DNA of 64,000 nucleotides from Micromonospora sp. CP22 (GCF_009712475.1 NZ_VCJO01000014.1:49823-113822); one strand, 5' to 3'; positions 9,323-17,903 are shown, counted from the stretch's first letter. Notes: generated from the letters alone by a model not told the origin. Translations and numbers: made by a program.

Positions 9323-9529
9323 TCAGGCCGGGACCGGCTCCTCGATGCGCAGCCCACGGGCGCGGACCCCGTCGGCGATGCGGGACAGCGACGCGTCCAG
9401 GGCGACCAGGGCGGCGGACAGCTCGCCGAGCTGTTCCTTGAGCGTGTCGTCGGGCCACGCGGAGACGTCGACGTCCCCCAGAGCGATGACGGCGGCCTCC
9501 AGGCGGGCCAGAACCTCGTTCGTACGCAT
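9323..9529 (-). CDS. Small conserved-type hypothetical protein
   Basis: A 68-residue acidic, helix-rich protein starting MRTNEVLARLEAAVIAL and ending RGLRIEEPVPA. The ATG at 9529 is preferred over one twelve codons upstream because the extra residues look random. Heptad-like hydrophobic spacing suggests an amphipathic or coiled-coil helix pair. There are no cysteines, membrane segments or recognised motifs. It stands alone between the ligase and the M20 peptidase on the same strand. Function unknown. Confidence 0.55.
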   Translation of the reverse strand: MRTNEVLARLEAAVIALGDVDVSAWPDDTLKEQLGELSAALVALDASLSRIADGVRARGLRIEEPVPA

Positions 9530-9599
9530 GTTCGAGAGGCTACAACAGCCCCGCGTCCGACACACCGGAAACGGTCACCGAGGTTGCGAGGTTACGGAT

Positions 9600-10961
9600 T
9601 CACCCACGACCCGCCTCGGCCACCCGGGCCAGCAGCAACGCCTCGGCGAGGCAGACCCGGGCGAACTCACCCAGGTGCAGGCTCTCGTTCGGCCCGTGAG
9701 CCCGGGCGTGCGGGTCCTCCACCCCGGTCACCAGGATCGCCGCCTGCGGAAACATCTCCTGGAAGGTGGCGATGAACGGGATGGAGCCACCAACCCCGAT
9801 CTCCACCGCGTCGGTGCCGTCCCAGGCGGCACGCAACGCCGACCGGGCGGCGTCGAACATCGGGCCGCTGGCGTCGATGACGCAGGGCGCACCCTCCTGC
9901 TCGAAGGTCACCTCGACCTGTGCGCCCCACGGCGCGTACTTCTCGAGGTGGGCGCGAAGCGCCGCGTACGCCTGCTTCGGCTCGTCACCCGGCGCCAGCC
10001 GTACGCTCAGCTTGGCCTTGGCCGACGGGACCAGCGCGTTCGGCGCCTCGCCGGTGGCCGGGGCGTCGATGCCGAGCACCGCGAGCGCCGGCTTGGTCCA
10101 CAGCCGGTCGGTGATCCGGCCGGTGCCGAACAGCTGCACGCCCTCGGCCAGCCCGGCCTCGGCGCGGAACCGGTCCTCCGGATAGTCCACCCGGGCCGCC
10201 TCCTTGCCGACCAGCCCCGCCACCGCCACGTCTCCGGCGTCGTCGTGCAGCGTGGCCAGCAGCCGGACCAGGGCGGTGAGCGCGTCCGGTACCGCACCGC
10301 CGAACATGCCGCTGTGCACGGCCTGGTCCAGGGTGCGCAGCTCCACGAAGCAGTTGACGATGCCGCGCAACGACGTGGTGAGCGCCGGTAGGCCGACATC
10401 CCAGTTGGCCGAGTCGGCGATCACGATGACGTCGGCGTCGAGCTTGTCCCGGTGCTCGGCCAGCAGTCGCTCCAGCGAGTCGGAGCCGTACTCCTCCTCA
10501 CCCTCGACGAACACGACCACCCCGACCGGCAGCCGGTCGCCGAACGCGCGCAGCGCCGCGATGTGCGCCATGATGCCCGCCTTGTCGTCGGCGGCACCCC
10601 GCCCGTAGAGGCGGCCGTCCCGCTCGACCGGCACGAACGGGTCCGACTCCCACAACGCCGGATCGCCGATCGGCTGCACGTCGTGGTGGGCGTAGAGCAT
10701 GACGGTCGGGGCACCCGGAGGTGCGGCCTTGCGGCCGATGACCGCGGGCTGACCACCGGCCCGGGCCACCTCCACGTCGAGGCCAACCCCGCGCAGCAAC
10801 TCGGCGACCGCCTCGGCGGAACGCTCCACGTGCGCGTGGTCGAAGCCTTCGAAGGCGATGCCGGGAATGCGGACGAGCCGCTCCAGGTCGGCGCGGACGC
10901 CGGGCAGCTCCCGCGCCACGGCCTCCCGCAGCTCGGACTCGGTCATGATCGGTGTGGTCAT
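9600..10961 (-). CDS. M20-family metallopeptidase (dipeptidase-like)
   Basis: A cytosolic di-zinc exopeptidase of 453 residues. Metal and catalytic motifs are LYAHHDVQPIGD (His ligand and catalytic Asp), GRGAADDKAG (bridging Asp), EGEEEYGSDSL (general-base Glu and ligand) and the C-terminal DPHARAHGPNESL (His ligand). The central lid domain lies between. The family covers dipeptidases, carnosinases and acyl-amino-acid hydrolases, so the substrate is open. The ATG at 10961 is preferred because TACGAT (10974-10969) lies seven bases before it; the ATG at 10970 would overlap that box. Confidence 0.88.
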   Translation of the reverse strand: MTTPIMTESELREAVARELPGVRADLERLVRIPGIAFEGFDHAHVERSAEAVAELLRGVGLDVEVARAGGQPAVIGRKAAPPGAPTVMLYAHHDVQPIGDPALWESDPFVPVERDGRLYGRGAADDKAGIMAHIAALRAFGDRLPVGVVVFVEGEEEYGSDSLERLLAEHRDKLDADVIVIADSANWDVGLPALTTSLRGIVNCFVELRTLDQAVHSGMFGGAVPDALTALVRLLATLHDDAGDVAVAGLVGKEAARVDYPEDRFRAEAGLAEGVQLFGTGRITDRLWTKPALAVLGIDAPATGEAPNALVPSAKAKLSVRLAPGDEPKQAYAALRAHLEKYAPWGAQVEVTFEQEGAPCVIDASGPMFDAARSALRAAWDGTDAVEIGVGGSIPFIATFQEMFPQAAILVTGVEDPHARAHGPNESLHLGEFARVCLAEALLLARVAEAGRG

Positions 10962-10968
10962 GACCGGC

Positions 10969-10974
10969 ATCGTA
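10969..10974 (-). promoter_or_regulatory. Putative -10 box for leaderless peptidase mRNA
   Basis: On the minus strand TACGAT is followed after seven bases by the ATG at 10961. It fits the TANNNT leaderless pattern and decides between two in-frame ATGs. Confidence 0.4.
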
Positions 10975-10982
10975 TGTCGGCC

Positions 10983-11639
10983 TTACCGAGCCGGCGCGGG
11001 CGGCGTGACATCCCGACCCGGCAGGATCCGGCAGTAGTAGTCCGTCGGGTCGTGCGGTAGGGCGGGTGCGCCGTCGACCACCACATCGGCGCGGGCCTCG
11101 GTACCGTCGGCGGCGAAGTGAGCGCGCTCGATGACGTGCCAACGACGCAGCTCCGGCAGGATCTCCGGACCGTCCCGGCTGACCGCCCGGGTCAGCCGCA
11201 GCGGCTGCGGTGCGGTGACGAAGACCGCCAGGGTCAGGTCCACCACGGCGGCGGCCCGCGCCGCGCTGACCCCCTCCACGATGAGCACCGGCGCGACCGG
11301 AACCGGCACCGGGGCGGGCAGGAAGCACCGCCGCGTCCAGTTGTACCGGCGATAGGCACCGGCCTGTCCGGCCCGAACCGGGGCCAACACCTGCTCCTCC
11401 AGCCGGGGCCAGAAGCTGAGCTGGTCGGCCCACCCGTCGAGCAGGTCGTCGGTGTGCACCACCGGCGGGCGGGTGGTGTCGGACGTCGCGGCGAGGGCGT
11501 CGGCCAGGCGCGCCGCGAAGGCCGTCTTGCCCGCGCCGCTCGGACCGTCGACAGCCACCAACCGGGTACGCCCCAGCCGGGCCGGTCCCGCCAGCACCCT
11601 CCGGGCCAGCCCGGCGTACGCCTCGAAGCCCACCACCAC
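10983..11639 (-). CDS. Uridine kinase-like P-loop protein
   Basis: A 218-residue P-loop kinase with Walker A VDGPSGAGKTAFA near residues 30-42 and HTDDLLDGW, the substrate-binding Asp pair typical of uridine/pantothenate kinase-like proteins. RRYNWTRR, a base-recognition segment, and LIVEGVSAAR, the Walker B region, follow. It probably phosphorylates a nucleoside or small metabolite. TAACGT lies eight bases before the GTG at 11639, which is taken as the start; other in-frame GTGs at 11645 and 11636 are possible. It is transcribed divergently from the rhodanese gene across about 77 bases. Confidence 0.75.
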   Translation of the reverse strand: MVVGFEAYAGLARRVLAGPARLGRTRLVAVDGPSGAGKTAFAARLADALAATSDTTRPPVVHTDDLLDGWADQLSFWPRLEEQVLAPVRAGQAGAYRRYNWTRRCFLPAPVPVPVAPVLIVEGVSAARAAAVVDLTLAVFVTAPQPLRLTRAVSRDGPEILPELRRWHVIERAHFAADGTEARADVVVDGAPALPHDPTDYYCRILPGRDVTPPAPAR

Positions 11640-11704
11640 GGGCACCGACGTTACCGATCGGGTTGTCCCCGGCCACTTCGGACCGCAGGGCCGCCGCCGA
11701 ACGG

Positions 11705-11710
11705 CATGAT
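11705..11710 (+). promoter_or_regulatory. Putative -10 box for rhodanese gene
   Basis: CATGAT ends six bases before the GTG at 11717. It deviates from TANNNT at the first base but has the same spacing as the other leaderless candidates here. Confidence 0.3.
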
Positions 11711-11716
11711 CGTGGC

Positions 11717-12133
11717 GTGTCCCATTCCGTGATGAGTCCCGGTGTCGAGGCGTTGCTGGAGCAGGCCCGTGCGGGCATGACCCGGTTGACCCCGCAAGAG
11801 ACGGTGCAGGCCGCCAGCCGGGGTGCGCTCGTGATCGACACACGCACCGACTTACAGCGTCGGGAGCAGGGCAACCTGCCCGGCGTCATCGTGATCGACC
11901 GGACGGTGCTGGAGTGGCGGCTCGACCCGGCCAGTGATTGGCGGATACCCGAGGCGACCGGGTACGACCTGGAGATCGTCGTGGTGTGCCGACAGGGCTA
12001 CAGCTCCAGCCTCGCCGCCGCGAGCCTGCGCGCCCTGGGCCTGCACCGGGCGACCGACATGATCGGCGGGGTGGAGGCATGGCGCTCGGCCGGCCTGCCC
12101 TTCTCCGATCAGCCCGCCGACATCCGCTACTGA
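11717..12133 (+). CDS. Single-domain rhodanese-like sulfurtransferase
   Basis: A 138-residue cytosolic rhodanese domain. The active-site loop VVVCRQGYSSSLAA carries the persulfide-forming cysteine (about residue 94). LVIDTRTDLQRREQGNLPG is the N-terminal rhodanese motif and MIGGVEAWRSAGLPF the C-terminal one. Such proteins relay sulfur from thiosulfate or persulfides; the acceptor is unknown. GTG 11717 is used, with ATG 11732 as an in-frame alternative. It ends 16 bases from the convergent end of cobQ. Confidence 0.85.
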   Translation: MSHSVMSPGVEALLEQARAGMTRLTPQETVQAASRGALVIDTRTDLQRREQGNLPGVIVIDRTVLEWRLDPASDWRIPEATGYDLEIVVVCRQGYSSSLAAASLRALGLHRATDMIGGVEAWRSAGLPFSDQPADIRY

Positions 12134-12149
12134 CCGACCTCGGCAGCGG

Positions 12150-13721
12150 TCACCGTGCGGCGCGGACGTCGACGGGTGGCGCGCCGGGTGGTACGAACGG
12201 CAGGTCGACCGGTGGCCCGTCCTCGATGAGTCGCCACAGAGCCGGTGTGTCGAGGTGTTCCTCGACCAGGTCGCCGAGCAGGTCGAGACTGCGCTCGCGG
12301 GCGGCGGCGAAGGACGTGTCCAGCGCGACCCGGAACCCGGTACGCCCGGCGAGGCGGGCCACCCGGGTGAGGAACCAGCGACGGAACTCGTCCGACTCGA
12401 ACGTGCCGTGCCAGTGGGTGCCGTGCACGACACCGTGCATCGCGCCCTCGTCGACGCCGCCGGTGTCACGCAGCAACGGGGTCAGCTGCGGGTCGGCGGT
12501 CGAGACGTACCCGTGGTGGATCTCGTACCCCTCGACCGGCAGGTGCCCGTCGACGCTGCCCGACGCGGGCCGGACGGTCTTGTCCCGGTCGAAGGTGATC
12601 TCGATGGGAAGCAGGCCGAGACCCGGCACCGTGCCCTGCCGGCTCTCCACCGGGTCGTGGATGGCGCGGGCCAGCATCTGGTAGCCGCCGCAGATGCCGA
12701 GCACCGGGCGACCCCTCGCCGCGTGGGCGGTGACGGCGTCCGCCAGACCCGTCTCGCGCAGCCAGGCCAGGTCGGCCACTGTCGACTTCGAACCGGGGAG
12801 CACCACCAGGTCGGCGGCGGCGAGTTCGGCGGGCTCGACGGTCAGCCGTACCCGCACCCCTGGCTCGGTCGCCAACGCCTCCACGTCAGTGGCGTTGCTG
12901 ATCCGGGGCAGCCGTAGCACGGCCACGTCGAGCCACTCGGTGCCGCGCGGAGCGGCCGGACGGCCGAGCACCCGGCCGTAGGCGAGCGAGTCCTCCGCGT
13001 CGAGCCACAGGTCCAACGCCCAGGGCAGCACCCCGTACGTCGGGCGACCGGTGAGGTGCCGCAGCTGTGCCAGCCCGGGGGCGAGCAACTCCAGGTCACC
13101 CCGGAACTTGTTGACCACGAACCCGGCGACCAGTGCCTGGTCTGCCGGGTCGAGCAGGGCGAGAGTGCCGAACATGGCGGCGAACACGCCGCCCCGATCG
13201 ATGTCACCGACCACGATCGTCGGAAGCCCCGCCTGCCGGGCCAGGCCCATGTTCACATAGTCGCCCTCGCGCAGGTTCACCTCGGCCGGGCTGCCGGCGC
13301 CCTCGCAGATCACCACGTCGTACTCCGACCGCAGCTCGGCCAGGGCCGTGTGGGCGGTCTCGGCGAGCCGGGGACGCAGCGTCCGGAAGCTGTCGGCGGT
13401 GATCGTCCCGACGGCCTCGCCGAGCAGCACCACCTGACTGGCCAGGTCGCTGCCCGGCTTGAGCAGCACCGGGTTGAACCTCAGGTCCGGCGCGAGCCCG
13501 CAGGCCGCCGCCTGCATCGCCTGAGCCCGACCGATCTCACCGCCCCGACCGTCCGGCCCGAGCACCACGGCGGAGTTGTTCGACATGTTCTGTGCCTTGA
13601 AGGGCGCCACCCGCACCCCGCGACGACGCAGCCAGCGGCAGATACCGGCGGTGAGCACACTCTTCCCGGCGTCCGAGGTCGTCCCGGCCACCAGAAGCCC
13701 ACCGCTCACCTGCGACCCCAC
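12150..13721 (-). CDS. cobQ: Cobyric acid synthase
   Basis: A 523-residue ATP- and glutamine-dependent enzyme that amidates the b, d, e and g side chains of adenosylcobyrinate a,c-diamide. The N-terminal P-loop is GTTSDAGKSVLTAG, followed by PFKAQNMSNNS, diagnostic of CobQ. ICEGAGSPAEVNLREGD lies in the ligase domain. The C-terminal class I glutaminase has the nucleophile-elbow LGICGGYQML with the catalytic Cys and a late His in YEIHHGY. The 5' end overlaps the end of cobD by 16 bases, suggesting a cobD-cobQ transcript. Length and motifs are complete. Confidence 0.95.
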   Translation of the reverse strand: MGSQVSGGLLVAGTTSDAGKSVLTAGICRWLRRRGVRVAPFKAQNMSNNSAVVLGPDGRGGEIGRAQAMQAAACGLAPDLRFNPVLLKPGSDLASQVVLLGEAVGTITADSFRTLRPRLAETAHTALAELRSEYDVVICEGAGSPAEVNLREGDYVNMGLARQAGLPTIVVGDIDRGGVFAAMFGTLALLDPADQALVAGFVVNKFRGDLELLAPGLAQLRHLTGRPTYGVLPWALDLWLDAEDSLAYGRVLGRPAAPRGTEWLDVAVLRLPRISNATDVEALATEPGVRVRLTVEPAELAAADLVVLPGSKSTVADLAWLRETGLADAVTAHAARGRPVLGICGGYQMLARAIHDPVESRQGTVPGLGLLPIEITFDRDKTVRPASGSVDGHLPVEGYEIHHGYVSTADPQLTPLLRDTGGVDEGAMHGVVHGTHWHGTFESDEFRRWFLTRVARLAGRTGFRVALDTSFAAARERSLDLLGDLVEEHLDTPALWRLIEDGPPVDLPFVPPGAPPVDVRAAR

Positions 13722-14800
13722 GTCCGGAGCATCCGAAGGCCCCGCAACCCTCCCGATGTCGGCAGCGCTCCCTGAGCCAGCATCCTTCGCGGCGTCGGCA
13801 GCGCCCGGGGAGTCGGCAGCGCTTGGCGGGTCCGGCGGGCAGCCGCGCCGATGAGCCGGCCGGCGGTCAGGGGATACACCGCCGCGATGCCGAGCGCCGT
13901 CAGGCCGACCGCCCGGGATATCCGCGCCGCCCGGACCAGGTGCCGCGCCTCGGGACGGGGACCGTCACCGAGGAACGGGCGCGCCTCCGTACGCCCGAAG
14001 TACACGTTGCGTCCGCCCAGCCGCACGCCCAGCGCTCCGGCCATCGCCGCCTCGCACTGCCCGGCATTGGGGCTGGGATGGTCGTCGCGGTCCCGCCGCC
14101 ACACCCGCCAGGCCCGTTCCCGGTCACCTTTGCCCACCGACGCCAGCGCCACGGTCAGCAGACCGGTCAGGCGGGCGGGCACCAGGTTGAGCAGATCGTC
14201 CAGGCGGGCGGCCGGTGTGCCGAACCTGGCGTAGCGGATGTTGCGGTGCCCCACCATCGCGTCGAGGGTGTTCGCCGCACGGTAACCGAGCAGGCCGGGC
14301 AGCCCGGCGACCGCACCCCAGAACAGGGGGGCGACCACCGCGTCGGAGGTGTTCTCCGCCACCGACTCGACCGTCGCCCGGGCGATCTCGGGCTCGTCGA
14401 GCGTCGACGGGTCCCGCCCGCAGAGATGCCCGAGCCGCTGTCGCGCAGCCGGCAGGTCACCGCCGCGCAGGGACCGGCCCATCGACTTCGCCTCGTGGCG
14501 CAGGCTGCGCCCGCCCAGCACCGCCCAGGTGCCGACGGCGACCAGCGCGGCGCGGGCTACCGGCCGGTGCCGGGTGCCGACGGTGGCAGCCACCCCGATC
14601 GCCACCGGCACACCCACGCAGACCGCGGTGAAGATCCCACCGGCCAGCCGGTCGGGCCGGTAGAGGCGACGTTCCAGCGCAGCGGCGGCTCGACCGAAGC
14701 CGGACACCGGGTGGCCCCTGCGGGGATCACCGAACGCCGCGTCCAGCGCGTAGCCCACCACGAGTCCCGTCGCGTTCGCCACCGCCCCCGTGTGTCGCAC
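13706..14800 (-). CDS. cobD: Adenosylcobinamide-phosphate synthase (CbiB/CobD)
   Basis: A 364-residue integral membrane protein that joins aminopropanol (phosphate) to adenosylcobyric acid. Family marks are GYALDAAFGDPRRGHPVSGFGRAA at the N-terminus, ATVESVAENTSDAVVAPLFW, YRAANTLDAMVGHRN, ARLDDLLNLVPARLT and SPNAGQCEAAMAGALGVRLGG. Four to five hydrophobic segments are evident. The C-terminal about 40 residues are a repetitive arginine-rich tail (ALPTPRALPTPRR) encoded by near-repeats, outside the family core and probably dispensable. It overlaps cobQ and follows a hairpin after ssb. Confidence 0.93.
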   Translation of the reverse strand: MRHTGAVANATGLVVGYALDAAFGDPRRGHPVSGFGRAAAALERRLYRPDRLAGGIFTAVCVGVPVAIGVAATVGTRHRPVARAALVAVGTWAVLGGRSLRHEAKSMGRSLRGGDLPAARQRLGHLCGRDPSTLDEPEIARATVESVAENTSDAVVAPLFWGAVAGLPGLLGYRAANTLDAMVGHRNIRYARFGTPAARLDDLLNLVPARLTGLLTVALASVGKGDRERAWRVWRRDRDDHPSPNAGQCEAAMAGALGVRLGGRNVYFGRTEARPFLGDGPRPEARHLVRAARISRAVGLTALGIAAVYPLTAGRLIGAAARRTRQALPTPRALPTPRRMLAQGALPTSGGLRGLRMLRTWGRR

Positions 14801-14828
14801 GGCGTATCACCCCCGGGCAGCCAGCCTA

Positions 14829-14857
14829 GCCGAGCCGGACACCCCGACCGGCTCGGC
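14829..14857. terminator. Hairpin between ssb and cobD
   Basis: A perfect 10-bp inverted repeat (GCCGAGCCGG / CCGGCTCGGC) with a nine-base loop lies downstream of the minus-strand ssb gene and upstream of cobD. No T-run follows, so it would be an actinobacterial-type hairpin terminator. Confidence 0.5.
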
Positions 14858-14926
14858 CGGGCTCGCCCCTGCTGGCCGCGTGGTGCCGGGTGTCGCCGCC
14901 GTCGGCTGGGCGCTCTCACGCGTCGC

Positions 14927-15772
14927 TCAGACGGGCTGTGGCAGCCGTCCGCGCCCGCGCCGACCCCGCCTGGTCGCGGCATCGCCCGCCCCCGATTCCT
15001 CCGGGCGTACCGCCGACTCGGCCTCAGCCTCGGTGACCTCGTCGGGCACCGGGGTCAGATCATCCGGGACGTGCTCCCCGGCGACGTCGAACCCGTCGAA
15101 CTCGACCGGCGGCAACCGGTCGGTGCCCGACGAGTCCGGACCACCCGTCGAACCCGGGTCGAGACCGTCCGCCCGAGCCGGGTCGAGACCGTTCGTCGGG
15201 GCCTGGTCGAGACCGTCTCCCGACGCCGGGGTGGGCACGTCGGCATGCCCGACCTCGACTCCGGGCAGGTCGGCCAACTCGAAATCCTCGTCGACCGACC
15301 GGTGGTCGGGCCGGACCGGTGCCTCGTCGTGCGGCACCGGCTCGGTCGGCTCTCCGTGCACGCGCTGCTCGGCGTCGGCGTCGGCGTTCGTGCTGGTGGC
15401 CAGGGTGGGCCGGTTGCGCAGGAACCTGCTACGTCCCCGGGACAGGTCATGGCCGACCGCGACGGCTTCCAACTCGTACAGCGTGCGGTGGTTGCCGGCG
15501 TCGTCGATCCAGTCACGGGTGTAGAGCCGGCCGCAGACCACCACGGGATCGCCGACCATCACCGAGGCGGCAACTCCCTCGGCGAGCTTGCGCCAGCAGT
15601 TGACCCGTACGCGCAGGCTGTTGCCGTCGACCCAGCGCCCGCTGTCGCGGTCGAGGCGTCGGGCGGTCGAGGCGACCTTGAAGTTGGCCACCAACGTGTT
15701 GCTCTGGGTGGTGCGGCGCCACTCCGGCGCGGTGAGCACGTTTCCCACGATCGTCAGATACGTGTCGAACAT
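14927..15772 (-). CDS. ssb: Single-stranded DNA-binding protein with long acidic tail
   Basis: A 281-residue protein with an N-terminal OB fold (about residues 1-115). It reads MFDTYLTIVGNVLTAPEWRR, LVANFKVASTARRLDRDSGRW and NCWRKLAEGVAASVMVGDPV, which are typical of actinobacterial SSB paralogs. The C-terminal 160 residues are acidic, low-complexity and repetitive (GLDQAPTNGLDPARADGLDP), ending GRRGRGRLPQPV. The classic DDDIPF-type tip that recruits partner proteins is missing, so this is likely an accessory SSB rather than the main one. The ATG at 15772 follows AGGAGACG closely. No partner gene is coupled. Confidence 0.85.
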   Translation of the reverse strand: MFDTYLTIVGNVLTAPEWRRTTQSNTLVANFKVASTARRLDRDSGRWVDGNSLRVRVNCWRKLAEGVAASVMVGDPVVVCGRLYTRDWIDDAGNHRTLYELEAVAVGHDLSRGRSRFLRNRPTLATSTNADADAEQRVHGEPTEPVPHDEAPVRPDHRSVDEDFELADLPGVEVGHADVPTPASGDGLDQAPTNGLDPARADGLDPGSTGGPDSSGTDRLPPVEFDGFDVAGEHVPDDLTPVPDEVTEAEAESAVRPEESGAGDAATRRGRRGRGRLPQPV

Positions 15773-15983
15773 CGTCTCCTCCAAGGGACGGGGGCGTGTC
15801 TTCGGCGAGTCGACTCGCCACCGAGAGTGCGGCCCGAAGACCCTCGCGGACAGCCCCGAAGGGGGCACCTGTGGACGACCGGACCATCTGTGGACAACCG
15901 CCTGATCAAGGTCCCGATGTGGTAGGTCGATCGGCTCTGGCTGGCGTACGGCCGAGAGCCGATGCTCGAACCGGGAGGCGGAA

Positions 15984-16118
15984 ATGGTTACGTTCCGGAC
16001 GGAGCCGCCCTGGGTAGAGATCTCTCCAACCGCACCCGTGAGCACGACGTCGAACGAAAGGTCAGCGATCATGATGATGACCAACAGCCGATCCACCCAC
16101 GGGCAGGTGCGGCGATGA
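15984..16118 (+). CDS. Possible 44-residue leader/small protein coupled to HPF
   Basis: An ATG at 15984 sits five bases after GGGAGGCGG and opens a 44-codon frame (MVTFRTEPPWVEISPTAP... ending GQVRR). Its TGA overlaps the ATG of the next gene as ATGA. Both the ribosome-binding site and the overlap are good, but coding bias cannot be judged on this length. It may be a small protein or a leader that couples translation of the downstream gene. An in-frame run of three ATGs at 16071 could be an internal start. Confidence 0.45.
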   Translation: MVTFRTEPPWVEISPTAPVSTTSNERSAIMMMTNSRSTHGQVRR

Positions 16119-16519
16119 GCGCCGTGCGGGAACCCGCCACCGTCGCCAAGTGCCTCCGGCTCGGCGGAGGTTTCGCCGGCCGTGAGCGGGACCGCATCGT
16201 CGAGCAGTTCGCCACCCTCGACGCCCGGCTGGCCGGGTTCCACGCCGACGCCACCGACATGGAACTGTCGGTGAAGGACCGGGAGGCCAAGGGCCAGAAG
16301 GTGACCCTGGAGTGCTGGATCGCCGGCCGGCAGCGGATCGTCGCCACCTCGTCCGAGGAGGACCTGCACGCCGCGCTCAACGACGTCCGTGACGACCTGC
16401 GCCGGCAGTTGAACGACGCGAAGACCCGGCAGGAGCCCCGCAACAACAAGCACCTGCGGGTCAACGAGCCGCCCGGCCAGGCGGCTCCCACCGACGAGGT
16501 GAGTACGGCCGCACAGTAG
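16115..16519 (+). CDS. HPF/RaiA-family ribosome-associated protein
   Basis: A 134-residue protein beginning MSAVREPATVAKCLRLGGGF. It contains a sigma-54-modulation/S30AE-like core: LDARLAGFHADATDMELSVKDREAKGQKVTLECWIAG and FSSEEDLHAALNDVRDDLRRQLND-like sequence (here TSSEEDLHAALNDVRDDL). The family binds the ribosome decoding region and stabilises idle ribosomes. It lacks the long C-terminal dimerisation domain of long HPF, so it resembles short HPF/YfiA. The start overlaps the upstream small frame by ATGA. Confidence 0.7.
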   Translation: MSAVREPATVAKCLRLGGGFAGRERDRIVEQFATLDARLAGFHADATDMELSVKDREAKGQKVTLECWIAGRQRIVATSSEEDLHAALNDVRDDLRRQLNDAKTRQEPRNNKHLRVNEPPGQAAPTDEVSTAAQ

Positions 16520-16612
16520 GGGCTCACACCGAGTCCGGGGCGACCGACCAGTCGGGGCCCCCGCCCGCCGGGTGCGGGTGGGCGGGGGCTACCGCCCGGT
16601 AGTCGGTCGGCG

Positions 16613-16618
16613 TACCGT
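16613..16618 (+). promoter_or_regulatory. Putative -10 box for leaderless hydrolase mRNA
   Basis: TACCGT is followed after seven bases by the GTG at 16626, where alpha/beta hydrolase homology begins. It fits the TANNNT leaderless pattern. Confidence 0.35.
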
Positions 16619-16625
16619 CGTCGGG

Positions 16626-17660
16626 GTGGAACCGGACGTGCTTGGCCCGCCCTACGAGCGGCACACCATCGACTTGGGCAGGGACGACGAGGGTCCGGTG
16701 GTGGCGACCCTGGTCCGTCGCCGGGCCGGGCGCCCCACCGGGCGCGCTGTGCTCTACGTGCATGGCTTCGTCGACTACTTCTTCCAGACCCACGTGGCCG
16801 ACTTCTTCGCCGAACGTGGCTGGGACTTCTACGCCCTCGATCTGCGCAAGTACGGCCGCAGTCTGCTGCCGCACCAGACCCCGAACTTCTGCCGTGACCT
16901 CGGCGACTACTTCCCCGAACTGGACGCCGCCGCACGGATCATCCGTGACGAGGACGGACACGACACGCTGCTGGCGATGGGCCACTCCACCGGTGGCTTG
17001 ATCGTCTCGCTGTGGGCCAGCGCCCGCCGCGACGCCGGGCTGGTCGACGGATTGGTTCTCAACAGTCCGTTCTTCGACCTCAACGCCCCCTGGTTCGTGC
17101 GGCGACCCCTCGCGGCCGCCGTCGCGCGCCTGGGCCGCAGTGCCCCGCACCGCATCATCCCGATCGGGCTCGGCACGGTGTACGGCGAGAGCCTGCACGC
17201 CGACCATCGCGGCGAATGGACGTACGACCTGGCGTGGAAGCCGCTCGCCGGTTTCCCCGTCCGGGCCGGTTGGCTCAACGCCATCCGCACTGGCCAGCGA
17301 CGGCTACGCGCCGGGCTGGACATCCAGGTGCCGGTGCTGCTCGCCTGCTCGACCCGGTCGTTCCGGGGCACGAAATGGCAAGACGCGGCCACCCTGGCCG
17401 ACGCCGTCCTCGACGTCGAGCACATGGTCCGCTGGGCGCCCCGCCTCGGCCCACACGTCACCGTGTCCCGCTTCGACGGCGGCATGCACGACCTCACGCT
17501 CTCCGGACCCGTCGTACGCCAGAAGGTCTTCGCCGAGGTGGGCCGGTGGGCCGAAGCCTTCCTCGGCGCCGGACCGACGGCGACCCACCCGATCCCGGCG
17601 CAGCCCACCGGCGACGACGGGCATCCGGCCGTCGGAGTCTCCTCCCCCACCGACGCCTGA
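16626..17660 (+). CDS. Alpha/beta hydrolase (monoacylglycerol-lipase-like)
   Basis: A 344-residue serine hydrolase of the Hydrolase_4 type. YVHGFVDYFF carries the oxyanion-hole HG, AMGHSTGGLIVSL the nucleophile elbow (Ser of GHSTG, about residue 122), and DGGMHDLTLS the catalytic His, with Asp probably in the preceding strand. The cap region between LNSPFFDLNAPWF and the C-terminus resembles monoglyceride lipase-like proteins. There is no signal peptide, so it is cytosolic. The substrate cannot be predicted. The GTG start is supported by the TACCGT box. The last 25 residues are low complexity. Confidence 0.85.
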   Translation: MEPDVLGPPYERHTIDLGRDDEGPVVATLVRRRAGRPTGRAVLYVHGFVDYFFQTHVADFFAERGWDFYALDLRKYGRSLLPHQTPNFCRDLGDYFPELDAAARIIRDEDGHDTLLAMGHSTGGLIVSLWASARRDAGLVDGLVLNSPFFDLNAPWFVRRPLAAAVARLGRSAPHRIIPIGLGTVYGESLHADHRGEWTYDLAWKPLAGFPVRAGWLNAIRTGQRRLRAGLDIQVPVLLACSTRSFRGTKWQDAATLADAVLDVEHMVRWAPRLGPHVTVSRFDGGMHDLTLSGPVVRQKVFAEVGRWAEAFLGAGPTATHPIPAQPTGDDGHPAVGVSSPTDA

Positions 17661-17770
17661 CCCCGCTGCGGCCGGTGTCCGGTCGCGCCACGGATACGAC
17701 AGACGACCTGACCACCCGTTCCACCGGGCAAGGTCCCGGCGGCGGTACCCTTCTCGCGCGAAACCACGTT

Positions 17771-17843
17771 GCGCCCGTAGCTCAGCGGATAGAGCAGGGG
17801 ACTTCTAATCCCAAGGCCGCAGGTTCGAATCCTGCCGGGCGCG
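17771..17843 (+). tRNA. tRNA-Arg (UCU)
   Basis: A complete 73-base cloverleaf. The acceptor stem GCGCCCG pairs with CGGGCGC, with discriminator G. The D arm is TAGCTCAGCGGATAGAGCA, the anticodon loop CTTCTAA gives anticodon UCU (17804-17806), and the T arm is GCAGGTTCGAATCCTGC. CCA is not encoded. Its 3' 42 bases serve as the integration site of the AICE, which leaves the tRNA intact at the left junction. Copies at 29939 and 50275 lack the 5' half and are not functional tRNAs. Confidence 0.97.
17802..17843 (+). other. Attachment site copy 1 (attL, within tRNA-Arg)
   Basis: First of three identical 42-base copies of the tRNA 3' part, from the anticodon loop (CTTCTAATCC) to the discriminator base. 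The other copies are at 29939-29980 and 50275-50316. Confidence 0.92.
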
Positions 17844-17903
17844 CCCTCACTCCCCCAGCTCAGCGGCTTGACGGTCCCGGTCACGTCGAGCCCTACGCCT
17901 CCC

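Noticed and set aside
7387..9441. 684-codon plus-strand frame opposite the ligase
   Set aside because: Shadow frame; the minus strand carries all ligase motifs including VDVKLDGIRI.
13823..15925. 700-codon plus-strand frame opposite cobD and ssb
   Set aside because: Composition is typical of the antisense of high-GC genes (His/Arg/Gly-rich), and both genes on the other strand have clear family motifs.
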